A stretch of 64,000 bases of DNA, taken from the NCBI GenBank assembly GCA_012184525.1, contig WOFQ01000014.1:1-64000 (forward strand), in the 5' to 3' direction. Below are positions 20,559 through 31,696 of this stretch, piece after piece. Under the pieces are notes generated by a model that was given only the letters and a program-made list of their open reading frames with translations, did not search any database and was not told the origin of the DNA. The position numbers and the translations under genes were made by a program. Numbering within the stretch: the stretch's first letter is position 1; every line of letters begins with the position of its first letter. The stretch comes from Xenoacremonium recifei. Lineage: Eukaryota; Ascomycota; Sordariomycetes; Hypocreales; Nectriaceae.

Positions 20559-22186
20559 TTGCGGTGTCTCCGTCCAGGGCTGGTACCTGCATTCACATAG
20601 GGTAAGGGATGAGACCGTCGGAAGATTGAGGATGCTCTGCCGATTCGAGGCCCCGTTTGTAATTGGATGTTAATCGCTCGTAGCGAGGCATGCAATGATT
20701 GGAGCCCTTTAGCGAGTCTGCATCCATCGGGCAGTGCTAATGGTTATAGCCTGAAACTCAGCGTGATGGCCTGCGGGACTCGTCGCCGCAAGCGACAACC
20801 GATCAGCAGCGCGCTTCGGCGTTTCCAGAAGTCCGGGCTAAAGTCCTTGGGATGATAGGCAGGGAGCCTTGCTGAAAAAGTGGTTGTGATGGGGAAAATA
20901 TCTGCGTCGGCAAATGTGAGGGTCTGTCTGTGGCTGAGCACAACACCTAATTGACAGTTGGGCTTTTATTTGCCCTGAAGCACGGACCGACGCGGAGACT
21001 TGCGGAGGCTGTGAAACTTTTTTCGAATGGCTTGACCGTTAGAGTTAGAAGCTTCGAAAGAAACTCTGCATACATACAGCTGCCCGTCTTGGCGACCCAA
21101 ACTGCCGGACAAAGATTCTCGTGCCTATCTCTCAGCCTTGTTGGAAGCCCACTTGACAGATGCGATCTGCATTTCGATGGAGTTTTCACAAGCTTCATCG
21201 CTCCTCCCGGCATGTGCTCGTTATCCCCGGCCAACTGGCCCCGGAGCAGTTGCGCCGTTGTCGGGACACTTCCCAGCTGCTTTCACCCCTTCGGCCACAA
21301 CCCAAAGAGAACAGATTGCTCAACTACTCTGCTGTGCCGCTGTTGAACCTCGCGGTCTCCCATCCACCTACGTCGTTCCGTGCCGTGTCTATGTACCATG
21401 ACGCCAACTATCAGTGATACCGTCTTCTCTGCCCTGATGCTTGACAGAGGAGCCAAGAAGGGCAAGCGCCGGTTTCCCGCGCCATCAGGATTACTAGCGC
21501 TGACTGCGTCGTCGGACATGGCTGTGACGTACGCGAGTGCAGTGCCAATCTCTGCGCTACAGCCCCAAAGCCCCTGTCAGATTGGCGTCCTCCCCGGCAA
21601 GTCTGTAATGGAGACCCTCAGCACTCTCAAACAGCCCCCAAGAGACGCGCAAATTGGCGTGGCAGAGCTGCTGTCAGGGGCTAATCACGGCCAGAGTCGG
21701 CGCCGAACCTGTCCGTCAACCGGCCGGCACAGCCCTGACAGTCGCACATACTTACCGCAAAACGTAATCAGCTTCAGCCCTAAGACCTAGTCCACGATCT
21801 TCACTCTGCCGGCTCTCGAATGGACAGCTGAACGGGGCTAGCGCAATAAGGCACTGGCCGGGTGGCTCTGGCAGGGCTGGTTTGCTGGCGGACCTCCCTA
21901 TGTATGGCTCCTCTACTCCTTGTTCGGCGATTTCCTCTTTGGGAGCTTCTGTCAGGCACTCCATTATCGCGGAGAAAGGACCCTGATATTTAATAACTCC
22001 ATCCCGCCGCTTGGAATGAGCTTTGTTTTGGCCCAGTCTTTGTATCAAAATCCCCAGATTCCCAGAAGCAACCTCATCCTCGCCTTCGAACACCTAGAAA
22101 AGCCATTCGTCTTAGGCTTCATTCCTTATCGACTTGCCCATACACCAACAACAACAAACACCAACACACCAAACTTCTCATCCACC
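20559..22186. other. Intergenic region, including the leader of the DUF300 gene
   Basis: About 1.6 kb without a supported gene. Frames of 70-130 codons occur on both strands, but none has a recognisable domain or convincing splice context. The last 100 bp are A/C-rich with ACAACAAACACC-type sequence, typical of a fungal 5' leader, and end in CACCATGG. Confidence 0.5.
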
Positions 22187-23489
22187 ATGGGTATCTTTCA
22201 CCATGGGTCGTCTAACGACACCTGTCCCACACACTCCCTGTCGGAGGGTAAGCAATTTTTCGCGCTTTCGAAGCATGCTTGTTCTTACCAGCCATAGATG
22301 CCGCCAAGAACTTCATTGGTGATATGTCCTTCCACAAGTTCAACATCATCCTTTCTGGAGCTTGCGGTCTCTTTGCCGTAGTGGTGATGCTCATCTTCAA
22401 GGAGATCCACGCGACACATCTCCTCGTTCCCGCTGAGCAGGTCAAGATCATGAGAATCAGTCTCCTCATCACCATGTTCTCCGTCATCTCATTCCTCTGC
22501 GTCTGCTACCCCTCGGCCGCCGTCTACATCAAGCCCTGGCTCGACTTCGTCGAAGCTATTTCGCTGGGTTCTTTCTTCTTGCTCCTTTGCGAGTATATCT
22601 CGCCCAATCATGAACAGCGCTACGTATTCTTCGCAGCTAAGCGCGTGGACGGTGTCAAGTGGTTCAAGGTACGACCACTCAGAATCCCCCTGACCAATCG
22701 ACATACTAATTACAGTAGTCTCGGTGGTTCTTGATCTTCCAGTTCCCTGTCGTCGCCCTTATCGTTGCTATTGCCACAGATATCACCCAGGCTGCCGGCA
22801 TCTACTGCCAGTTCAGCAGCAAGCCTCACTTCGCCCACTTCTGGTTGAATCTCATCAAGTCCATTTCTCTGGCCCTTTCGGTCCTGGCTATTCTCCGCTT
22901 CTACAAGGAGCTGAAGACGGAGCTGGCCCAGCACAAGCCCCTCATGAAGCTTATTGCTTTCAAGGCTGTTGTGTTCTTGACCTTTGTTGAGAGCGTGAGT
23001 TTTCATACACCCTCATTCCTACAACAAGCCAAGCTGACCATTCCGTAGATCATTTTCTGGATCCTTACCGACGTTGGCGCCCTGAAGCCTACCGATACTC
23101 TCACCTATGCCGACCTCAACATTGGTATCCCCAGCCTGCTCGTCTGCGTCGAGATGGTCCCCCTCAGCATCTTCTTCTGCTTTGCCTACCCCTGGAGCCC
23201 CTACAACCGTGAGAACCGAAAGCTCAACGTCGAGGGTGGCGCCAAGATTACCCAGTCCTACCAGGGTGGCTTCCTGGGCATCCGTGCCTGGCTCGACATG
23301 ATGAACCCCTTGGAGACTATCAAGGCTGTCCTCTTTGGTCTCAAGATGTTTGCTTCTCGAAACTCCGACGATGGCAACATGACCGATGGCTACGAGCGCA
23401 CCAGCCGAGACCCTCTCTACGAGAACACTGCCTATGACTCGCGTTACGACTCCCGTTATGACGCTGGTGCTCAGCAGGGCCGCTACTAA
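22187..23489 (+). CDS. DUF300 / organic solute transporter alpha-like membrane protein
   Basis: Four exons, 22187-22247, 22298-22668, 22719-22994 and 23049-23489 (382 aa). The ATG lies in a good CACCATGG context. At least six hydrophobic segments are seen, for example FNIILSGACGLFAVVVMLIF, LLITMFSVISFLCVCYPSA, FLIFQFPVVALIVAIAT and LLVCVEMVPLSIFFCFAYPW. Family motifs include PSAAVYIKPWLDFVEAISLG and FKAVVFLTFVES followed by IIFWIL. The group (TMEM184/OSTA) is widespread; animal members transport organic solutes, while fungal roles are little known. The tail is hydrophilic with a short YDSRYDSRYD repeat. Confidence is high for the family and low for the substrate. Confidence 0.88.
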
Positions 23490-24164
23490 GAGCGGAAGAT
23501 GATACTATCACAGAGTGACATTCTATTTGTCAGATCATGGCCGCTCAATCGTATCAACTAGCGATGTTGACTCTTTCAACTTGATACCCGATGAACCCTC
23601 TCCACTACCTGACAGGTTGCTAGGAGGAAGGGATAACTGGTGTTTGGAAATGGATGGAATGGCTAGGAAGCCAGGAATATTTTTTTGTCCAGGAGGATTC
23701 GTGTTTAAGGACTGGGACGGTTTCATGGCGCGACACCTGCTAAGCGGTTGTCTTTTCTACTGTTTTCGCAATAACGACTTGAAGGCTTGTAAGATGGGCC
23801 ACGGACTTTGCAATTGATTAGGTGGTAAACAGTTGATATAGGATACAACAAGGTTTTGCAATTATACACTTTTGAGTTTATCATACTTGAACCAACCTCT
23901 TGTTACCTTCGTGGCTGTGGCTATGTCCGCGTCATCTCGGCCGGGTCCGAGTAGCGGACCGGATACGGCAAGGTGATTATCTCAACCTCGGCCGCGGGTG
24001 AGAATGCAACAAAGATAAGCAGCATCTACTTGAAAGCCTTCGACAGTCAACAAGTATATTAACGCTGCTTGATTCTTACGTTGAGAGAACTTTCTTACCA
24101 CATCAATTCACTCAGCATTTTTTATTTGACACATCTAGCGAAGCTCGATTTTTTACGCATCATA
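23490..24164. other. Intergenic region
   Basis: 3' flank of the DUF300 gene and promoter of the oxygenase gene. A 100-codon plus frame from 23515 has no recognised domain. CGG-rich sequence around 23940-23990 might bind zinc-cluster regulators; this is only a hint. Confidence 0.45.
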
Positions 24165-25368
24165 ATGGCCGCGAACTCGATCCCCAGCATCAACTTTTCT
24201 GGCAAGTCATAAGAGCAACATCTAGTGCGGAAGGACGCTAGACTAATAATCGAGATCACAGCGAGCACTGGAAGTGATGATTCCGGCAAGAACGAGCTGG
24301 TGCAGCAATTAAGACATGCATGTGAGACCCATGGCTTCTTTGAACTCGTAGGTCATGGAATCCCACAGGACCTACTAGACAGAGTCCTTGAGCAGAGTGA
24401 AAAGTTCTTTTCTCTTCCACCTGAAATCAAGGAAAAGTATGACAAGGGTACGCAGACACCCAAAGAGACTACTTTGAGTCTTCCACCTACCGATCCTGAC
24501 ACTGTTGGTAGATATTGGGGGCTACAACCGGGGCTACGAGCGCCTCCGCGCCCAGAACTTCGAAAAGACAACGCAAGGTGACCTCAAGGAAGGCTTCTAC
24601 TTCGGCATGGACCTTCCGGCCGATCACCCTAGTGTCGTGGCCAAGAAGTTCAACCTTGGCCCAAACAAATACCCTGACGACATGGAAGATCCAGGGACGT
24701 TCCGGAGAGTCATCGACGAATACTATGACGCAATGCGGGAGCTTTCAGAAAGAATTGTGCGGATGCTCTGCTTGACATTGGACGTCGGCGATGACTGGGT
24801 TCCGGAATTTGTGCAAACGCCCATTGCAATTTTGAGGCTGCTGCATTACCCTCCGCAAGCCCCAGATGCTTCCGAAGATGAGAGAGGTTTGTTTGCTGCC
24901 TTACTATTTGACGATTATGACGGACTGACATGTGACTATCAAGGCATTGGTGCGCATACTGACTTTGGTGCTATCACGATCCTTCTTCAGGACATGGTTG
25001 GGGGTCTACAGGTCTGGGATCGGCAGACTTCCGCCTGGGCTGATGTGACTCCCCATCGCGGCGCTCTGATTGTCAATCTCGGAAACCTGATGATGCGTTG
25101 GACCAACGACAACTATCTTTCAAACCTGCACCGGGTCATCAACAAGTCTGGCCGCGAGCGGTACAGCATCCCCTTCTTCTTCTCCGGAAATCCGGACTTC
25201 CTGGTCAAGTGTTTCACCAATTACCGCGACCCCGACTCCAAGCCAAAGTATGAGCCGGTAACGGTTGGTGATTGGATCGCAGCGCGGTATGCCGATACAT
25301 ATGGTGGTTCTAAAGAAAAGGCTGTAGGGGAGCTTTCCAAAGATGGCGGTGTTGCTGCTTCAAGCTAG
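24165..25368 (+). CDS. 2-oxoglutarate/Fe(II)-dependent oxygenase (isopenicillin N synthase-like)
   Basis: Four exons, 24165-24201, 24262-24447, 24512-24886 and 24944-25368 (340 aa). The N-terminal DIOX_N part has RHACETHGFFELVGHGIP and SEKFFSLPPEIKEKY. The catalytic part has GIGAHTDFGAITIL (HxD), NLHRVI (distal His) and RYSIPFFF (2-oxoglutarate-binding R-x-S). The fold is the one used by oxygenases and desaturases in secondary metabolism and hormone breakdown. Intron 1 starts GCAAGT, a GC-AG intron with a CTAAT branch point. Without it no start codon is in frame, since the frame around 24225 has no ATG. The last intron is 57 bp and in frame, so an unspliced product would gain 19 residues. The substrate is unknown. 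Confidence 0.88.
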
Positions 25369-25894
25369 TTAGTGCAGTTGCTAATTCAGTCGTCGGCATT
25401 TCCGCTTTGAACTTTGTTGAGGAGGCTGTCGAGATTACTGTCATGGCCCTGATGATTCATGAATTAGATTATCCCGAGCATGTGCAGGAGCAGGGATGAG
25501 GTGTTGAAGGCGTAGGGGGCTATGATGGCATCCGTAGGGCTGGATCAAGCGTGTGGAACCTTTTTAGCATACCCAACCAGCAACTCTCCCTGATCGCTCG
25601 TTTTTCCCATATTCAGCTTTAGCTTCATTTATGTTGCTGACTGCATATACTTCAGGGTGTTGCAGTCCCCCTCCTCCCTGCTGTCTAGCGCACTCATTAC
25701 TGCGCCGCGCCCGCCATGATACTATCACTTCGGAACTTGCCTACTTTGGAAGGCGCCGAGAAGTAGCAAACGAACTGTCTATTATTGGGTGTATGTTTCC
25801 CTCAATAGCCCCCCCGTTGTTTCATCATGATTGGACGTTAAAGATCGTTGCCAGCTGTTCAGCCCCGTCATCTCCCCGGCCCTGTGCATGCAGC
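25369..25894. other. Intergenic region between convergent genes
   Basis: The 526 bp between the oxygenase stop and the NLR-like gene stop contain only a C-rich 119-codon frame (25631-25990) that overlaps the 3' end of the NLR-like gene and has no domain. No gene is supported. Confidence 0.5.
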
Positions 25895-28800
25895 TCAGCG
25901 GAAACCAACTCTCACGAACTTATCCAAACTTTCGATGTCGGAGATATTGCAATCCTCCATCCTCCCATCGGCAATCTCGAGCCGATATGACGTTGCAATC
26001 TCGGAAAGCCTCGCGGCGGCACTAAGTTCTCCCTGTTGATGTAGAGCTCTAGAGAGGGCCAAAGCCGTCCTACAAACAGCACCGGGGTGGCATTCGGTCT
26101 CCAGCAAAATCTCGAGCGCAATCTGAAAGGACTCTCTGCGTGAACGGTCAGACCAGCCACTGTTCACTTGGCCCTTCGGATCACTTACATGGCGGGTATG
26201 TGCTTTCCAGCCTTTTCCAAAAGAGTGGCTTGTTTATGATATGTAAAGGCCGTGTTGAGATGCCTAGGCATCAAGAGCAATCTAATCCGCAAACTTTGCT
26301 CCAAAGATTCCAATGCCTCGTTCAAATTTCCTCGTTTGTCGTGAATTCTAGAAATATAGTAGAGAACCCTTGGAGGCGGTCAGAGAGATAGCATATATCG
26401 GTTACACGGAGGTCTTCTTACGTTGCCATTTGTTCGGTGTTTCGCCCCCGCCGTCTCGTAACAGCGTCGATAGTCAGTCTGCTATACTCCCGCGCTGCGT
26501 CAAGGCGTCCTAGGTTCAAAAGACAAAGACACGCGTTGGACAGATAGATGTCTTCGTTCGACTTCATATCTTCTCGCTTTAAGAGGCTCAACAGGATGTC
26601 TAATGCCGCAGTTGAGCGGCCAAGAGACATAAGCGACACTGCAAGGTTGCCATTTGCTGCAGCAATCCACATGTCGTCCTCCTCAACATCTTGACGTTTG
26701 TTCTCTGATCGAAGTTGATACACGTCCTTGGATTGTCTCAAACCGTAGTCTAAAGAGGGGAAATCGCGGTCGATTGTAGCTTCGGTGTTCATATTGTGAT
26801 ATATCATGTCTTTTACGAACCATGTGGAATATCCAGGATGTTCGCCAATAGATAGGGCATTCTCGCATATATTGATTGCTTGGTTTGCCAGTTCAAGGGC
26901 AACTGAAAACTGTCCTGTTTCGAAGTAGTACCTAAAGCACATCAGCTTTTTCATGTACAAACATAACGCCCTTATCTATTCTGCATACCAAGAACATCTG
27001 CAGGCGACTTCGGAAAGAAGGATTGGAGGCGTCAGCATCGCACGATGGGTGTCATAAATCATCAACAGCCTGCGAATGCTTCCGGCAAGTTCTTCGCACT
27101 TCTCCCACTCGCTATATAATGGGTCTCCGGTGGATTGGAAAGGGAACGAGGCGTTCAGGAAGAATACTAAGCGGTTTAAGACGAGAGACAAGTCGTGAGG
27201 TGGGACTGAACGTTGGGCGGCAAGGCCTACCAGTCTATGGCAACGTAATTTGGTTTTGCTACTGTCAACAGTGATCAGGGCCAGATCGAGAAGGTTTGCG
27301 ATGGCATTGTCCAAGCTTCATGACATTAGTTTAAAGAACAATAAGGACGCTATTGGGGAATCCTCACCAGTCGTGGTCTTCGAAGGGATTCTTCGAAGCA
27401 ACGTCCAGGTCAGGAAACTCCCCAGGTATATCCGGACCGTCACATAGCCTATACGTCTTGTCAGTCAAGCGCGGGGAAATCATGAGGGAGAGGCCATTAC
27501 ATTTTTTCCCTTGAGGCTTCAGCAAAAAGTCGTCTGGGAACCCCATCTTCGTCCATGAATGCAATAATCTGAAGCAGTAGCTCTGACGATGAATCTAGGT
27601 CAGGTTTCAAAACAGCAGTTCCAAAGTTTATTGTTATGGCATTGTCAACAAAGCGCTGGTATATGTTTTCGTGCCCGTTCCATACCTCCTGGCGGAAGAG
27701 CAAGTCCGTTTCGAAGGTCGGGTGCTCTTGGACGAAGATTGTCAAAGATTTGCCGCATCTTCGAATGTGACGGCCAACAATGTCCAGTGCAAGAGGGTGG
27801 TTGCCCAGTGCATTGCAGACTTGATTCGCAACTGCCTTTTCTTTGTCATCCGCGTGACCGTCTGTGTCCAACAAAGAGAGCAAGAAATCAGCTGCGGTAT
27901 CTGCCGTGAAAGGTTCGACATGAACTCTTCCAGTACTTTGACGTACAAAGGACTTGGCAATCTCGGGGCTTCTACAGGTAATGATGACTGATACCTTAGC
28001 AGTGGAAGGCCAGAAAGAGTCCAGTACCGATGAGTCATCTACATTGTCGAAGATTATGAGAGACTGAAGCGACGCGTCATGAGGACCTGCAATATATGAG
28101 AAGACCACGATAAGATAAATAGGAGTTATGGGCTCACTGTTTCCAGTAGTATGCTTCAGCCAGCGCATGACATCTGCCTTGTACTGTTCCGCGCTCTGCC
28201 CTGAACCATCCACTATGCCTAATCCATGAGCAATGTCGGTGAATGATTCAACAATTTTGCGTTTGGTTTGAGCCGAAATCCATAGTATAACTTCGTAGCT
28301 GTTTATATGTTCATAGGCGAACTCGAGGGCTAGTTGAGTCTTTCCGGTTCCAGCAAGCCCATGAAGACAGGCACAGGAGAGGCTGCGCGGTCTAGTGTCA
28401 GGGCACAACACGGCTTCCAGCATCTCGAGCTCCCGCTTGCGTGCGAAGAAGGACGGGTTTCGCCGGATGGGCAAGTTATCGTACGGAATCTTTCCGAACC
28501 GCATTTTGGATGGTAATCGAGTATTGCTTGCGGGTTCGGAACGAAGGAGGTTTAACAACTCGCGGCGGTTCGTCTCTTGTTGTTGATGGATAAGGTACTG
28601 CCCAACAAAATTTGCCTCTTGATCTACTGTGTCTCTCAAGTCTCTCAGACGTTGCAGTCTCTTCTCACACTTGTCCCTAAATGATGACACTGCGGAGGAG
28701 AGGATATTCTCTAAAGGACACCTTAGTCAATGACCAGTGAAACGATCATGAGGGAAAGGATTGATGTGTTCACGGATGGATACTTCATGTAGAGGGAAAA

Positions 28801-29445
28801 TGTGATCTGTGAAAGAGTAATGCCCAATCCTAGGGAAGGATATACAAATTTTCAAGAGGGTTAGGGTCGGCAGGTGAGAATTGAAAGGTTATCATACTAA
28901 TGGTACTTCTTGTGAAGCAATTGGTCGCGTCTTGACAATATCCAATAAGCTCAACGCAATAATTTACCAGAGCCTTCCTCAGGAGTTCGGGTTTGTGTGG
29001 AAGCCAAGCCGAAGCGTAAAACTCAAAACGGGACAGGGCTCCGTAGATTGACTCTAGCGTCTCTACTAGAGTTTCCAGGCCACATTTGTATCGGGCAGAT
29101 ATCTAACCAGGCGATTGTCAACTTCGTTCCCAAGTGGCGAGGTGGCAGACGTACGTCCAGAACCAATGACAAGGCTCCCCAAATGAGCGCGACTTCAGGA
29201 GGGCTTGCTTGTAGAAAGCTTGTCATACAGGCATTGAAGCACCGCAGACTGCCAAGCACGCAACACAGACGGTCAAAAAAGCGAGTCGTCTTGGTATTCA
29301 GATACTTATCACGAACAGTCTTGACTTGGAAGAGGATTGCTTCCACCGTCTCTACCGATTCGATCTTCTGAAGCTCGGTGGCGGTCCGCTTGGCCCTATA
29401 GTCAGCCACGGCCTCGTGCCAGACTGAATTCATGTCGTCAGCCAT
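25895..29445 (-). CDS. NLR-like STAND protein: DUF7708-like domain, NB-ARC, TPR
   Basis: Nine exons: 29445-29155, 29102-28907, 28710-28138, 28086-27501, 27448-27368, 27315-26989, 26931-26422, 26347-26189 and 26135-25895 (987 aa, phases consistent). The first ~160 residues, with the core PPEVALIWGALSLVLD, resemble the DUF7708-type domain found at the N-terminus of fungal NLRs. NB-ARC follows: P-loop GLAGTGKTQLALEF at about residue 280, Walker B LIIFDNVDD, VIITCRSPE (RNBS-B-like), then GNHPLALDIVGRHI. The C-terminal half is helical repeats of TPR type (ANGNLAVSLMSLGRSTAALD, NEALESLEQSLRIRL). Such proteins are known or proposed non-self sensors. The frame is complete. The 196-bp intron 28711-28906 is long for this window and might hide an extra exon. 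Confidence 0.85.
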
Positions 29446-31696
29446 CGTAAAGCCGCATGTGTCGTCCCACAAGACGCATTCTCGTGATACACTCGGTCAG
29501 GTATAGGTCGTGTTCGAGAACGAGTGAGCAGCCGAATGTCGATCGGATAGAAGGAATCCTGTGTGTGGCGACACAATATTTTTCACGCACCTTTTTCTTC
29601 AATCCAGGCGACCCTATGCTCCGACAGTCAGTCACTTCTGCCCTCAGTACGTGGCCAATCGTCACCAAACAACCATCAAAACGGCCATCCAACTGCCAAG
29701 GTGGTATGGAGGCCCAACGTTGTCGCCTCGTCTACTCGTACAGCCTGGACTTAAGGGTGGGATGGGAAGAAGTGTAATTGGGTCTCCCAAACAAAGATAC
29801 GCCTGCCAACAAGATGAGTCTACATATGCACTGCCTCCATCAGTCATCCACCCTAAAAGTCGGCATAAAATGCCTCATTTATCCGGTGGTGGTGGTATGA
29901 AGTGCATTTTTCTTCTCGATCACCTGTCATACTTATGACGTCTCAGCTCTCCAGAAAATCAGTGAAGCCACATCCTGGTATGCAAGTAAGCCAAGGTATC
30001 GAGGCAGTTCATTGAAGTGACACCGTCTGTTTTGATGTTCGGGGCCAGTCAAGAGGTCGAGGAAGAAAGGGAAAGAATTGCTTATTGTCCATCTGTGAGA
30101 ATGAATAAATGTGTATAAAACGCCTTGTTCGCCTCAAGTTCGAATGGCCGCCTGTGGGCTATTATTCCTGATAAGTCCTTTCCCTCGAAGTGCGGGCCCC
30201 CCTCAGGAAGTCTTCTTTTCCTTTTCTTTGTCTTCGCCATTGTTGGTTGTAGAACCTCCCTTGGTACTACCTCCGCCGCCGCCGCCGCCGCCGCTGCTGC
30301 CGCCAGCTCTTCCTCCTTGTCCTCCTCCTCCCGTGTTGCTATAGTTCTTCTCAGCAGTGGGATCTTGCTTCAAAGTTGGTGCCGGCATGCTGAACCAGAA
30401 AGTCGTAACACAATGTAACCTGCACTGGAATTAAATTCAGGTTGATCAGTTGTGTCAGTTACACAAGAAGGCTCAGAATGGCGTACGTGGAATCTTCTGA
30501 AAGATACTTGGAGACAATTAGTTCTGATTTTCTTGGGCAGAGAAGTATCTCAAAAGCCAGAGTCGCAAGAAGGACGAGTCAATTGACGGTGGGCGTCGGC
30601 AGCCCCAGATTATATACCTCATTGCGAAGGATTGGCGGCCAGGATCCCTGGTACGTATGAATGAGGCTCTGCTCAATTTCCTGATCGCCGTTCCTCGATC
30701 ATGGGTTTTCTCCTTCTGTCAGAAGTGAAGAGAGTTGCACGCCCGCACAGGGTTGCCCCGATTCTCTCGAATGCCGAGGCCAGCCACCGTGTACACTTCT
30801 CCGGTCATGGCCGCAAATTCGTCCGCAAGTTACCTTGATACCGAGTCTTTGTTTCGGGACCTCAGCTGAATGTGGCCCAATAAGACGGCATTGTTGCGTG
30901 TTGAAAACGGAAGTAACCCGTGCAATTAAACACTTACCACAGCCGCGACTGTGCCTCATTGCACAGCCCATGTCTTGTGATTTTCCGTACCACTCGGCAT
31001 TTACCGGGGTGGCAGGGGGCCTCAAAAGCAATGCGTGGCTGAAGCAAGAATTGCTTGGAGGGGTTGGATGAAACCGTCTCTTACTGATCCAGGGTCGTCT
31101 CCGGGCGCTCCGTGGATAAGGCATCAACGTATGTCAGGCATGTCCATGCCGTATCATTCCTGGATCCAAGACCCAGGCGACGCGCGATGACATGATAAGG
31201 CAAAGTCCTGTTCAGCCAGGTAGGGGTGGGTAGCTATATACATACATACATGTCAAGCTGCATACAGGGATGATTGGCCGCCGAAGTTGCTGTCCCCTAT
31301 GGGGCAGGCAGCATCACTAAAATGCAAGACAAGTATTCTGAGGCGTACCCTTGCCACCGCCACCCGCCTATCCCGCGGCTCGGACCTATTTTGAGTAACG
31401 CTCAATTTGTCAGGAGAGTAGAAGAGCCTCATCGTTCAGGAAATGGTAAATGGAGGTCGGAACCGCACAGCTCTCGCGATGGAAATCCTAATTCTTCTTC
31501 CCAAACCCATTTACCACTATTTAGCTGACGCGCGCCCCTACCGTCCCCTCCATCCCCCTAAGATGACAAGTTTCGATCCCTCCAGCTGGTTGTACCGATT
31601 GGTATATTCCGCTTTCCCGTCCTCCATTGAAAAATAAATTTGTTGACAAAATTCAAAGTTTCACCGAATATTCGGCACAAACAATGAAAGTGTAAA
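29446..31696. other. Intergenic region upstream of the NLR-like gene
   Basis: About 2.2 kb with no clear conserved gene, apart from the small Gly-rich frame listed separately. It holds a (CCG)n run at about 30272-30296 and a short CATA repeat near 31245. Frames at 29457-29938 and 30699-31127 lack domains. Confidence 0.45.
30203..30388 (-). CDS. Possible small Gly-rich protein
   Basis: An ATG-initiated 61-codon frame encodes a Lys/Glu-containing head (PTLKQDPTAEKNYSNTG), a Gly-rich middle made by the (CCG)n run, and a charged tail (NGEDKEKEKKTS). It is on the same strand as the NLR-like gene and about 760 bp upstream of it. The ordered composition and ATG suggest a real peptide, but no family is recognised and the Gly tract is a simple repeat. 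It may be one exon of a larger gene or chance. Confidence 0.3.
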   Translation of the reverse strand: MPAPTLKQDPTAEKNYSNTGGGGQGGRAGGSSGGGGGGGGSTKGGSTTNNGEDKEKEKKTS

